Source: Puffinus mauretanicus (lineage: Eukaryota; Chordata; Aves; Procellariiformes; Procellariidae). From it: DNA of 64,000 nucleotides. A program made the translations under genes and the position numbers. Position 1 is the stretch's first letter, and every line of letters begins with the position of its first letter. Below are positions 11,741-26,700 of this stretch, piece by piece. The notes beneath the pieces were generated by a model that saw only the letters and a program-made list of their open reading frames with translations, had not been told where the DNA came from and did no database searches. Location: NCBI GenBank assembly GCA_023333565.1, contig JAJKFH010003821.1:1328872-1392871 (forward strand). Reading direction: 5' to 3'.

Positions 11741-14700
11741 CTAGGAAAACAGTGAAACCATTAATTTATTCCAAGTGAACACTCCCAAAAATGTATCTCA
11801 AAGAAACTATCATCCAGAAACTACTATGATTCTCTGCTTTCAGACTGACAGGGAGCTGTCGCTGCTTAATGACTGAAGTTGAATAGTTGTTCTGAAAAAA
11901 TACAGCGGCCTCCTTTTCGAAAAAAGCACAATATAAGTAGTACAACTCAGATTCAAAAGTCTGTTATTAGAAGTAATTGCAAATTCCCTTCCCAATTCGC
12001 TAAGAGGCTTTTTTTGTTGTTTAAGTTACACACAGCATGGTTTGCATAAATGCATATCACACAGCTGCATGGTTCTTCCAGATGCGTTAACTGACTACAT
12101 ATGGAGCAAGACAATATTAAGAAGAAACATCTGCTTCAATTGTGCGAAAAATCTGCAGGAAAAGCAATAGAGCACACAGATGGCTTTTACTGGCTTCAGC
12201 CTCATTAACGTCCTTGACGGGACATCAACTGTGTTCATTATAGATAAATCAGTAAGTTCAATGAAGCAGAAATACGTCTCTAAAAAGTTTTTTTGGGAGG
12301 CAGAAAGCTTTCATAGAATATTTCAAATTGTGGCAATATAACGTATTACTGTTATGAAGCACTTCTTTTTACCATATGTAAAGCTCTATTTTTGGAGGCA
12401 AAAGGATTTATCCTGTCTCCACAGAGCAGAGTTTTGACATGGTGAAAATGCCTTCCCTGTATCTCTCTACAGCAACAGTAGCTGAAATCAAGTCCTCTGA
12501 TTTTCTAACTCCACATTTCTATTTTTTTTCTTCCCCATTCCCTTTGGTTTCTAAGCTGTCACAAACCAAAATTTTCTATAAAAGGACCCATCACCACCTC
12601 CAAAGGCAAAGTGTTTCCTTTCTTTCTACTGGTAAGAATTTACTGTCACGATGCTTACAAAAAACAGTGGTCATGTCATCTGCAATTGCTGGTAAGTTCT
12701 GACTCATTTAGCCATTAAAAAAAAAAACAACAAAAGACCTAACAAAAACATACTCTACTTTCCAAGTTAACTAGGTAACGGTAGACAGTCTTTCTTGATG
12801 TAAGAATAAGACTCCTCTCAAAGGACTCTCGATGACTTTAAGAGTCACGTAAGCGAAAGACTTACCAATATAGGCTTCAGAATCACCAATATACATTTCT
12901 ATGCAATGTCCCAGCATCGTGACTGAAAATGTGTCATCCCTCCTAAGACCAAGGGCCTATTAAAAAGAAACAGTAAAAAGTATTCAGTAGCAAATAAAAC
13001 CATTTACATCTTAAGTCCTCAATGGTTCTGAGTTTGTTGTTTTGTTGCTCAACAATGCTATCAGAGTATAGTCTTCACTGTAAAAGCAAAACATTGCACA
13101 ACCAAAATAATACTGCTGTATGAACTGGCTGAAGTAGCAAGCAAGCAAAGCGCAAAAACAAACCCAGAAAAGGATAGGTATACAGACAGAGAATCATTCA
13201 CAAATCATGAAGTACAACATACTACTAAAATAATGATTATAAAACCTGTGAGGAAGTTAATTTTGTATAGCTAAGCTACAATCTATAATGAAATAGATTG
13301 AGACATGCTTAAAGTAATTACAACTAAATATATGTAATACAAGCTTCTAGGTAAATAGAACTGCAGCTAAATTCAAGCCCATCAACTTGAATGCTGAAAA
13401 CTCAACTGAGGAAAATTCACTGTTACTCTAGGAAAACGTGAAATCACCAAAACTGTCCTGCAATAATAATATACAAGTATCATATAATAAAGATAAATTT
13501 GAGACAAGAGAAAATAGCACATCTTTAAATATTGCCCTTACTGTAAAATTTCTACTTCAAGGCATAGGTTGGAAGTATTTTAAATCATTTCAGCTGCATG
13601 AGAAGTTTATGTACATAAAATGTATATGACAATTATGAAATCCAATTAATTTATAACAAAGAAGGATTCAGCTACTAAGTTTCACAATGTGGCCATTTTT
13701 TACCAAACCAATAGAAAACTTAGGAAGACTTAAAAAAAATTTAAGATTATAAAATAAACACTCATTTGGAGGCTGGATAAAATGCTGGTTCTCTGTTCTA
13801 AAACCAAAACAGAATGAAACAGTAAATAACAGAATCTGTGACTAGCACTTAAATTTAAGGCAGTTACATACCGTATGAAAATAGTCGATTGCGCTTTCAA
13901 AATTGCCCATTAGACTATGTATGTAGCCAATGGCAGAGTAAGTAGAAGCATTTTGAGGAATTAGTACTAGAGCCTGGCGATGGTATTCCAGTGCTTCATC
14001 GTATTTCCTGTTAGGGTTAAAAACAGAAGATCTATTAGTAAGTAAGCTTCAGGGTGAAAGGTGTTTTTATAGTATTGTATCAGTATTTTGCTTAGTTCAG
14101 TAGCATGCAGTCCTGCAAGAACTTAAAAATTATTGCTTCATACTCTGAACATAATCAAATGCACAAAAGACTCATGGATATTGACAATTTTCTTCCTCAA
14201 TGTAATTGAGAAATCATTGTTCCCCTTATGTAGCACAACAGCTGCCTACAGCTAGGCCCCATTTGGAGATGATCTTAGCAACTTGATACGGTAGATTGCT
14301 TTAGATGTTTAATGCTGTTCATTGTAACATTAGCTTTCTTTCTGCAGCTTTTATTTTCCTCCCCAGGGGCATGAAGGAGCAATACGAGACGAATATCACT
14401 CATTGTTCAAAGTGAGAAAAGCTCTCTAGGCAGAAATTTCAAAACCCTTAAGTGCTACATACACTGGTACTTTTGTCACTTCCATTTTGCTACCGTCTCT
14501 ATCAGCAAAGAGGATTTATACATATCCATAATTTCTTTCAAATACAAGCCACCCTTTCTTTGAAAAATTATCCATTAATTAGACTGCTTATTGCATTTGT
14601 TACTTTATAAAACAAGGGTTAAATGTACATTATGGCATTACTCTGAGAAATTAAATTGTCACATTTTACATCCTAGTACCAAGTTGTTAAAAATAAAGAT

Positions 14701-17700
14701 AGCAATTGTCTATTCAGAAGAAATTTTAATGTCTATAGTTATAATGAAATTACACAAACAGCAACACATGAAGTTGTTAGAAGGCATTAAGTAACAATTG
14801 AGGCAGAAAAATTATGCAACTGTTTGCTTGCTGCACAAAACTTTCACACGATTTGAATTTTATTTTCACTGATAGTATTTACCTGTCCAATTAACTACTA
14901 CTGTATTTTAATTTGCTGCTTTCAAATTTCAACCACATAATGCTAGTGAGTAGACATATATCCAGGAAGTTTTTTCATAATAGCAATATCATATATTACA
15001 AACACTAGTAAATTAGTTATTACAGAATTTTGTAAGTTGTCAAAGCATATGTCAAAGCTGCCTAAATTCTCAACTTGATTTGCTTGAAAGACGGTTTACA
15101 AGGATGTAGAAATACATTAGGTTGGCTTTCTGAACCTGAACAAATAATACAATACAAGTTGTCCTAAGTGTGATGTAAGCAGTTACTAACTTACTGCAGA
15201 AATACAAAAAAAAAAAGAAAAAAAAAAAGGAATTATGACTGAAACAAGTATTTGAAAAAAAACCTGCAATTATACTCATGAATAGATTCCAGAAGCAGTG
15301 CCTTTTGTTTGATCTTGGCAGAAGGGGTAACTATTATACATCTGTATTTCATAATGAAAATGAAGACTAATTTGCAATTCAAGCACAATGCAATTACTAC
15401 CAAAGCCAAAGCAGAAGTACAACTTATATCTACCATAATCACATTCTCATTAGCAGCTTTGAAACGAAAATTACAGTATACACCAACTGGACAATTAAAA
15501 CCATGACACTAAAAAAAAAAAGATATGGTATTGATTAAACAAAAGAAAACATTGGTTAAAATCAGATTAAAGTAATTAATGAGAAAACAATTCTCTATAT
15601 TAAAACTGTTAAAGCTTGCATATGTAATTTGCACTTTCTTTTTTCTCTTCCTAGAACGGAAATATGAAATGAAATATGAAATAGTTTCGTTCTCAAAAAC
15701 CATAAAGTAATACTTTATTGCTGTGTTAATGTCACTGAATATTTCACTTCAATTAAAAAAACCATAAGCACTGATCCAAGCAATTAATCAGCACAAAATC
15801 ACCTTTATGTTAATTAAATCAGTGGACATATTCAAGAATGTCAGGAGTGGGATAGCAGCCAGTTAGAATTCATACCCATACAAGGATCTAAAAGCCTACA
15901 ACCAAATTTTTATCTAATAAGAATCAATAGTTAAGGAAAGACTTTTACATTAAGTACTTTAACTGGCATGGAGTAAACTGGATATAGGGGGCAATTAATG
16001 TATTTACATTCACAAGCTGATTTAGGGAATCTTGTTCTTACAAGATGCTTCTACACTGTTCTCATGTGGTACATAATCTTGATATAAATGAGAAGTAAAA
16101 TTAGAGAAAACACATTTGTGTAGTATTCCAGATAAATGTAGCTCCAGTGCTCTCTGCTTACTTGAGTTTTCTGCAGACATGTCCTAAGTTGTTCAATAAA
16201 GGCTCCCACTTATCAACCGTTACCTGCAAAATAATGCAACAATTCACATAACTGCAGCTTCCCAGATTGTAACTGAATTACGTCTACTTTAAAAAAAAAA
16301 CATAAAATGAACAAGGCAATTCATTCATGACAAAGAAAAATATCACAAGCATTTTCAATTCTTTTCAAAACACATATTTAAGCTCAAAACATTTATTCAA
16401 TAACTCATTTTTCTATTTTTTCCATTCCCCAAACACTCGGATGCAAACCAAACAAAACTTGTTTTCTACTTAACTAAAAATCACATCAAGTCTTTCAACT
16501 TAGGAGCACCGAAGACTCCCCAAATCAGGTGTTTGTAAAATAATCATAAATATTGAAGGTCTTTTTACCGTCTTCTCCATAGTCTAACTTCATCTGCTTT
16601 GAACAAATTAGCTCATTTATGAGGCACACAAAAGACAATCTGAGCCAACAAAATCCTTAAAACACTTTTTGCTAAGATTAAAAATCATTTGGAATTGATT
16701 GCATTATGAATTTGCAATTTATAACAATGTAAGAGTGTCTCTGTATCTCTAGTTATTTTAGGTGTTTTGCACTCTAATTCTAAATTTCCAATTGTATGTT
16801 TATAGATATGTTGATACATAGTACTTCTCAATAAACAAGAAAAATGCCACACATAAAATATAGGCATATGCATAAATTTAAGCCTGATCTACAAAGTTTG
16901 TAGCGTTCACATGAACAATACAGCTTTAACTAAAACAGAACAACCGTATTTATAATATTGGTGAGCATATAAATTAGTATCCGTGCAGTTTGTTTTAGTA
17001 AATGTGTGCCTCGTCCACATGAAGATTATAGTTTTTTCAGCGCTTTCCACTTTATAGAAGGCTTATTGTGCTCCAGAAGCAACTTCATTATCTTGATAGG
17101 AGATGCTTTGTTAACAGTTATAGTAGCATGAGGTGGTGTCCTTTAACTAAATTTAAGCTAAAAATTGAAAAAAACTATCTTAAAATTCACAAGAAGCCTG
17201 TCACAATGTGGTACTGCTTTCATTAAGGCATCTTAAGTTACTCTAGTACCATGTTTCTTTACACAAGATGACAACACACTTAATAAAATAAACAGTCCTA
17301 CCAATAGGTACAAACTCATTTCTGCATTCCAGTGTTTGAGGAATCAGGGTTGTAATAGTTGATTTTTGATTCACAAAAGTGCCTGAACTACGAGCACATT
17401 TCCTGACAAACTTTTTGCCAGTGATAATTTTGATTACTTTCAGGAAGTTAGTTAAGCATCCCTGGGCCCATTCCCACACAGTGGCTCTATCTGGTAGAAA
17501 GAAAACAAATCCATACCTACAGGATTATGTCCAAACAAAAGTAATCATTCAAGAAATGGCTTAATGTGGCAGAAACCATCTTCACACATGTACCCAGTTC
17601 CACCCTCAGGTCAAGAGCCATTGGTCTACTAAGACCCAGGACTGAGAATGAGATCGGGATTCCACTCTCCAGCCAACACTTATTTATTTTCAATTTCGTA

Positions 17701-20700
17701 TAGAAACATACTTTTCGCCTTTTCCTGTAGCACTGAAGATAATGTGTGATGATTCTTATCTAAAAACCCGACATACTCAATTACAGGTAGATGGCCCAAG
17801 TGTTTTTTTTCCTTCTATCCTAAAATAAGCACAGCATACTTTATCACAAGATATTACAGAATTTCTTGGAGTTTTACAAATTTATGATCGTGCATGTTAT
17901 TAGGAAAAATACCTCATTTCCAATAGCTTTGATTTTTTCCAGTGCATCAAGAAACCACTTTTCTGCAGTTTTCCAGCTAAGAATTGAGGGAGTGGGGTGA
18001 AAGAAAAGTAAATTAGTGAAGAGTTTTCATTAGCAGTATGAGAAAACAGTATTACAAGGAACAATTCTTTGACATTATGTTGTCATATGAGTGAAATTAG
18101 ATGTAAAAAACCATAATTTACGTTTGGCTGTATTTTGCGTGTGCTCCTAAGAGCTAACAAAACAAAGTTAAAAAATCGGAAGCAAACCAAGAATATTCAG
18201 TAAATAGTTCTTATATCTGTTAGGTTTTTTTCAGAATATATTTGGAACCTCCTGAGCTGACAAAATGTTTTGCTGTACAATATTTCATAGCATGTGTGCA
18301 CTTGTGTGTGCAGACAGATGCCTTTTCAAAGCATGCGACTACCCAATGACCTGCATACACAAAATAATAATCTCTGCATGTTCCTCAAGCATTAAATGCT
18401 TTCCTCGTTCAATCTTAAACAATGAAGAACAATGTAGAAAGCAAGGGTTTAGGGTAAACACCATCTAAACTATAACCAAAATAAACTATAGTTCAATGTA
18501 AGTACTTCAGTAGATATATTGGCACATTACACTTCAGAATAATCCATGTTTAAGATTGTATTTAATCCTATTTTGCAAGCTTACTCTCCATTTTGAAATG
18601 CAACCACTCCAACTTCATGCATAACAAAAGGATCTTCAGGTGCAATGCTTAAAGCTTGGCTGAAAAACCTTTCAGCTAACTTTGAGTTGTTGGTCAAACC
18701 ATATTCCAGTCCAATATAGAGCATCGGCAAATGACACCTGAAAAAAAAAAAAAAAACCAAACCACAAAAAACCAAACATGCACTTTTCAGGAATGGCGTC
18801 ACAAACCATAAAGAGATGCCAACTGTGTTTGCCTATGTTTATGTACATCCAAGTAAAAGCTGATTTAAATAGACTATTGACCTAAGGGGCAGTTTAAAAG
18901 ACTTTACATCTTTGTTAGTTATTGACAAGAATTTGAACTCCAATACATAATTGTCACTTGCTCTGGAATTACATGTTTTTTCTCAGTGCTTAAGCTAGTT
19001 CTGAGGAGTTTTTTTTCCTGATTTCCTTCATACATTTCATTTACAAATGGAATATGGAAGAAGTAATAATTAACGGGATTACATTTACCAATAACTACAA
19101 TCAAATACAATAGTTTTATATGCAATATGACATATGATTAGTCCACTACTCATTTTACAACCTTCTCCACAGCATGAAACAACTGTTCAAGATATCACTA
19201 TACAGCAGTTTATGACCTGGTATGACAAACATGATTCACAAATTTCAGAGAACTTTCAGGTAGAACATAAATTACCTAAATATAAATCTTGACTTTAGAA
19301 CTTAACAGTAATCACAAATAATGCAGTTAAATGCAGATGACAAAATTATTTGGGTTTTTTCTCCTTTGTTCTCTACCAGATAATGTTGCAAATGAATTCC
19401 TACTGTTTAAAGGGATATAGGTCAATATTCTACACTATTTGTGGATTAATTTTAATTTTTCTGAATATGACATTTTTGACATACCCTTTCATGAGCTGTG
19501 CAGCTGTGAAGTATGCAGCCATTGCTTGGTCATGCTCACTCTCAACTGCAAATGAATGTCCATATGCTATCCATGCAGGTCCATAGGTTCTCTCAAGTGT
19601 AGTAGCTTTGCTAAAAACAAGAGCAAGTCACAAGCAAACACATCTGAAGTTAAACTTCATCTAATTCAGATGACTATTTACATAGCAATACTATGCCACA
19701 TAGTTAGGTATCTATTAAGATAATCTTCTCTTAATGACCAGTGGTAAACAAAAGTTAATTTTAAAAGGTCAACAAACTATCTAGCAGTTAAAAGTATCAC
19801 ACATTTTCAAGAATTCATTGTATTATTTCTGTTGCTGTTCATGGACAGCAGGAATTATTTGATATTACTGAACATAAACAATGATATAATAGGTGAATTG
19901 GGCAAAATACAGAAAACATCAGTAGTGACTCAATGTATTACAAAATTCTAGCTATACATTTCAAATAAATATATTCTAGCAAATATAAGTTTCACAAGCA
20001 GGATATGAAAATACCAAATGAACACTTAGGTTGAACTGTGTATTGAAATTTTGCCATATAATTGTACTAGCCTTAATGAAGACAAGAGTATTTGTCACAT
20101 CGCAGACAGCTGCCGTGCATCAGAGAAGTATACAAAATGTCACTCAAGTCCTGAGCTGAAGACTGCAACCTGAGCATCAAGACTGCAACCTGGAGTCTTT
20201 ACAGAAAGACGGACTTGACAGGAACATTAGAAAGCTCTGTAGGTTATTTTCTCAGTCTGAGGGCAAGGGCGTTCATAACTAAAGAGCTCATAACAGATAT
20301 GCCCAATCTTTTCTTAAAAGCTTCTGACATGGAGATCCTACATGTTCCTTAAACTTAACTACCCTTAAACACTTCATTTTTTCCTAACCTTTAATCTAAA
20401 CTTTGTTTGCCACAGTTAAACTCATTATTTCTCATCACAGATACTAGTTTGTTCTCTGTCTCCTGGGACAAAACTTTACATATTTGAACATTTGCATCTT
20501 CCCACCCTACACAGCTTCAATCACTTCAAAAGCCTTCCTCTTTGGCCACCTTCTCCAGAATGCTTATTTACTGCCTTCTCTTGAATTCAATTCAAATACG
20601 TCACATCCATCTTGAGTTCTCCACACATGTTGACTTGTGATTGTTATAAAAGATGGATTATGTTTTATCACAAGTGTTGTTTTCCTAATTGGTGCAGAGA

Positions 20701-23700
20701 TGAGGTAAGCCCTTGTGCAAGTTCTGAAGGAACTGAAGGTAGCTCCTTCTGGAGCAGCCAGAATGATACTTCCCTTGCATGCTACCAGGCACTGCCCAGC
20801 TGTGCCTTCTACCCTGTTCAGCATGCTCCAGCATGATGTCCTGTGACTCCAAAACAATTATATGGGAGCTTGTGTTTTTATCCATAGCATCTCCAGATCT
20901 TTTTCTAAAAACTACTGCCTAGCCCACAGTTGTCCCTAGCCTTGTAGTTGTAGACTATCATTCTTATCCAGAAAATGTGGGCATCTTGTTACTATTTCAC
21001 TTTTACCAGGCCTTTTTTCCTCTTTGCCAGAACTACCCTGAATTCTGATGTGTTTTTTTTTTTCTCCCTAACACATCTATAGACCCTTCCTGGTAGGGAT
21101 GCTTGCAGATGTAATAAAGATGTTCTTTATTTCACCGCCAAAACCACCTATGTCACTCAGGACAGCTTCTTGAAGAATTTCACGCTGGTACTTGTCAGGA
21201 ATTTAAATTGTTTACTCATAATACCAGGCATTTAAACAGTCTAAATTACTAACCCATCTTTACACATATTGCCTATAAAGGTCTCAAGAAGAAAAATGAA
21301 AGCCTTACAGTTGATTTAAGCCTTCTCAGTTTAAGCTTACAGCACCAAAACAAATGCCCTACTTCACAGCAAGGTCCTGCTCCCCAGTGCTGATAATCAA
21401 TGCACGTACAGAAGACCTACAGGAAAGAGCATTGAAGTGACTGACCAACCTAAAAAGTCCAAGGCTGCTTGTGCAAAGAAAGAACTAAACAGCCAAATGC
21501 CAGTGTTTCCTATCTAACTATTCCCTTTAAGATATGAAACCTGAACCTGGGGAGAATGCCTGAGTGTCCTTAAGCTAAGAACTGAGGCTTGATTGCCTAG
21601 CTGTGGTTAGCTTGGCAGCATGAGCAAATGCAGGGATTACACCTGCCCACAACAGGAAGATGACTGACAAAAGAGATTCCACATAAGCCTGGTATGTCAT
21701 TTTTAAAGTATCTAGAAGGTTGAGGTCTAAATTGCTATACCAAAAAAAGGGTGTCAACAAAAGGAATATTTTAGTAGCAACCAGTTTACCGAAGCTTCTG
21801 TTTACTTTATGAACTTACAAATAATCGTGAACATTAAATATTTATTTAGCAAGTGAGTAACAGATTCACTAAGGAAAACCGGAAAAAAAAATTTTACCTG
21901 AGATATCTTCTGGCATGTTCATTTTTGTGGCCAACCATGAGATAGTAACATCCTACTGCAAACCATGACACCTACACATTAAAATCAAAATAGAATATTA
22001 TTAGATATATCACGCTGATTTTAGTGAAACGTTACCATAGGTGATGCAAAACAGAAGAACAGATTATAATTAGAGAAGTTCAGAACATTTTCACTGAAAT
22101 CACAGTCAGCTTTTCAAATTACTTGATATTACAAAGAAGCTAGAACTGCTGGCATGTACGTCTCTAACTGTGTTTGTTCAGCCTCATGAAGAGAGTGCTA
22201 AGTGGAAAGCTTATTGCTGTCTTCAATTATCTAATGGTAGGGAATACAGAAGACAGAGCAAGACTCTTCTCAGAGGTGCAGTGATAGGATGGGAGGTTAT
22301 GGGTACAAGTTGCAACATGGGAGATTCAGACTGAGTAAAAGGAAAACAATTTTCACTACGAAGGTGATCAAACATTGGAAAATGTTGCCCAGAGAGGCAG
22401 AGACGTTTATTACTGTAGCATTTGTTTTAAATTATTGTTCAAAGTGAATACCTCACATTGAATATATTTTACAGGTACTTTGTTTAAAAAAAGAACGTCT
22501 GTAAAGGGAATGACAATACATAGAAAATAAAAGCAGCGAACCATTTTTACTAGCTCCATCCAGAAACAGATTTTGAATCCTGTTGCTCAAACTATCATTA
22601 CAACTTTTATGTGTTTTTCACCTAGAAGAAACTACCTGGTAATGAAGGCTTAGAACAACTTACAGGATTATTTGGGTACAAGTCCACCAGTTTGTGAGAA
22701 AGATAGAAAAGCTCTATATAGTGGGAAAAAACAAGAAAAGAAAATTAAAATGTGCTAAAACATTATGATGTTTCAAGCCCTTTAGTTTTCTATACAAAAT
22801 ATCCAGAACATCTAATGTTATTAATGCACAAGTGAACAAAAATGTTTTCTGTTTAGTGGTAATGCTTCAAACTGCCTCAAAATAGATTCAGTTTTGCAAT
22901 TAACTAAAAAACCCCCAACCCATAAGTCTTCACAGAACATAAATAAGCAGCTATACATTCCACCCCTTAAGAATTCTGCAACGTCTTAGGTCATTAGCAT
23001 ACATTAAAATAAATGCCTGCAGTATTGCACTTGAATGTATCTTGTCCAGGTAAAACACTTTGAACTTCCTACATCTAAAAGGTGTAACATACTGGCTAAA
23101 TCAATTTCCAAGTAAAGTCCTGTGCATTAATATGTTGAAAACAGGGCAAAAGCAAGTAAATCATTATATTATTTAGAATAATTCTAAGTCATTACTTTTC
23201 TAATAAAAATAATAATTCTGGTTATTAGAATAACTTACTACACATTTTGTAATAACAGCAGAAGTAATCACATACAGGATAACAATTCTATTGCCTATGC
23301 AATTTCAAAACAAATAACATTACAGTACATAAAATTTCTATTTCTTCAGAGTACAGTGCTCTTAAATTGATGAGTTCATCCTGGAGTACTTTGCATCAAT
23401 TCTTGGCTTCAGAAAAATCAGATATGAAAACTGGCTTACAAAATACCAACTTATTTACAAAATGCTTCTTAAGGCAGACTTAGAAGAAAAATCAGAGTAT
23501 TGCCCTCATTTTCAGATGTAGTTAACTGGTAAGTAACTGAAAAGTACATTTACTAAACATTGAGAAGTACTAGTACACCTAATGACCTATTTGCATACAT
23601 ACAATGCACCATCCTTTGAGAGACTGCAAATCATATGAGCTCCTTATTCTATTTTCCAATTGGTTTTAAAGACATTCAAGCTCCTCACTTGATTTGGATG

Positions 23701-26700
23701 TTTATATGCAGTCTGAAATGAGAAAAAGCCATCCCAGCTGCAAGTAAGCTATTCTTGTAATTCCAACAAAGGTGCTGCATGATTATTAACTTGTTTGAGG
23801 CCTCCACAACAGCAAAGGCAAGGAGAGTCTAGAATTTTTTCTAATGTGGAAAAAGCACGTCCACCTAAGCATACACACTGCTGAAGAGCTCCTTCTAGTT
23901 TAAATTAATATATTTTATTTTGTTGTTGCGCAGAAAAAGTACACCTAGATACTCTAGGAAGATCACCTCAAAACAGAAATCAAACAACAGAAATGAAGCA
24001 GTGTAGCTCCCTAACTTTCTGGCTACATAGCCCAGTGGTTAAAAGATAGTGACACTCATGATCATGAACGAATAAAGACTCTTTGCACAACTACTCCCTG
24101 CCCCGCCACTGTCAGCCCTGAAACTCCCTTCTTTTCCAGTTACCACTGTTTTCTTGAAACTGCAGGTAGGAGAAAAAAGATTTGTCATTTTTTAAACAGT
24201 ATATAGGGGGGTTTCTTGGCATCCTTAATTCTTTTTTAAAATTGAAGCTTTACAATCTTCTTTTAACTCATATTAAATGTTGTATTTCTTACCATTTGCT
24301 TTATTAAGCTCCACAAGTGTCCCTATATGCACAGGTAAACAATTTGCATGGAAAGGATCTTTTTCCATCACTCTAAAAAACAAAACAAAAAAACCCTCCA
24401 ATGTACATTTCAAAAATTTGAATGCGTTACAAGCAAGCTGCTTTTATAGTGTGTAATGTTCTAGTTAATTACCACTTGAGGCACTAGAAAACTATTTGTG
24501 ACTAGAAGGTAACTATTGACAGCATAATAAAGGCTATCTTAAGACCAGAAAAATAACTATTAATTTAGCTTAACAGAAGAGGATAACAGAAAATTCTGGC
24601 AAGCTGAATACAATTAGAAAAACAGAATACAACGCACATTTGTTTGCAGTTCACTTCAAATTTAACCAGCGAACAGCAAGCAACAACATTTCTGTTCATC
24701 TTTTCCATACATTTGACAGCAACTTTCAAGCAATAGTCCTTAAATTTCTGAGCTTAACACTAAGCAGTATGCCTTACGAAACATATTTAGCTCAGTTTTA
24801 AATTTTTATTTTCTGTGGCATTTAGAAATGGAAGATAGTCAACAGACTGAATGCAGGACATAGCTTGTAGGCATGTGCCCTTTTTGTAAATGTTGGCATT
24901 TGGTAAACTAAGCAGAGAAAAAAAAAGATGTCTTAAAATCTATTCACAGAATCTCTTAAATCAGAAGTACAACATTATGACTCCATTCTCTGAGAAGTAC
25001 ATCTTGAAATAGTTAAAGTTTAGTTGACATTTTTAAATAGTTCAAAGCATTTCAAATGAAAAGTATAAAAGAACATATAAACAAGCATATGAAATGCTCT
25101 CTTGAAGGGAGTCTAAAACTTTAAAGTTATATGGACTTCTCAGACTCTCATTTCCAAGCTCTAGCATCTGTGATAATCTCCTCCTTAGGAGACGTTTACT
25201 TCTACCACGTTCTGCTAGACTAGATGTGGCAATTAAGTTTCAGAAACAAAGATGAAATAGCATAATTTTATTGACTTAATTGGAGTAATTTATTTCAACA
25301 GGATCATGATTTTACTCAGATGTTTAAATTCACCCTAACTGTCAGCATTCTCTACAGCCTTCCCAAAAATCTTGCCTGTACTGGGCCCATGGGATATTCT
25401 ACATAGTGATGGCTTGCTTCAGCGAAGAAAAAGCTGCGCTATTTAAAAAAAAAGAAAAAAAAAAAGGAAACAAAACCCATTCTATTCTACATTACTAATA
25501 TTCTGAGACTATGCAATACATACACAAAAATACACTTTTCTTAAAAAGGTAGTTGTCGGGCCAGCAGAAAAAAAATAGCTCCACAACCATGTGTTCAGAT
25601 TTACAGTAGTTGAGAAGCAATCCATGTTGTTGTTCTGACCCATCTGACAACCGATCAGCAGTGTATTCCTGGGCTATGTAACAACTGAGACACAATACTT
25701 TGCACATCAAAATTAACATAACTTTTAATCAGCCAGAGAAGTCATACATCCTAACTAACCAACTGATCCAAACCTGTTCATTCTGAAGGCCAAACAAGTA
25801 GTAAGTAGAGAACACACAAAACTGAAGGTACCAGAGTAAGGAAGAGGATGGATGAAGGGAAGTGCAGCACAGGGCTGATTAACTGGAGTTTTGCTTTGGA
25901 TACTTCTGCTACATATCATAAAAATAATGTGTCTTGCCAGACACAAACTACGCATTTTAAATACCTGAAACTTTGCATCAAGTTGTTATGTATATCAATC
26001 CATTGAACAATGATATTCGCTGTAGGTCCAGGCATTATTATTATACTACACCACATGAGAAAAAACCCTCAAAGTTCCTTCGTATACTTACACCGAAGTA
26101 AGCTTGTAACACATTTTGAAATCACAGTTATAATAATGTCTTTCAGCTAAGGATACTACCACATCCAGGTTTTCCTGAAGACCATCTACTGATTCAGGAA
26201 TCACTGTTTCACTGGGTTTATTATACTGAAAGACAAAAGAAACAACATGTGAAACAACAACTAATCTAAAATCAGATGGTATAAGTATTAATGTTTTTAG
26301 TTCTAAAAGAATATTTGAGAAGCATTAAGCTTATTTAAATTCTTAGTTTTAAACTGAAAGTCCATAAAACACGTATTTGGTAAAACAGTTCTTTGTAATG
26401 TACTTAAAAGCTCATTTAGAACATGAAAGATGCTTGCCAGTGTCAATATCTTAAGTGTAGGCTGTAGAAATGAATACTGAGCAATATATAGTTGGCTTTC
26501 AGAGTGCTCACATTATCTTTGGAAAAAATACTCTGGAATAATGTTGTTATATCCTAGTATTTTCAGGTAACTGACATTTTGCCTACATTATTAACATTCT
26601 TTTTCCCCATCTAGAAGTTTCTCAAGAAATAAAGCTAAAAAAAAAAAAAAATCAGAATTTCAAGTTGTCACCACACCAGAAAATAAGTTTTACACAAAAC

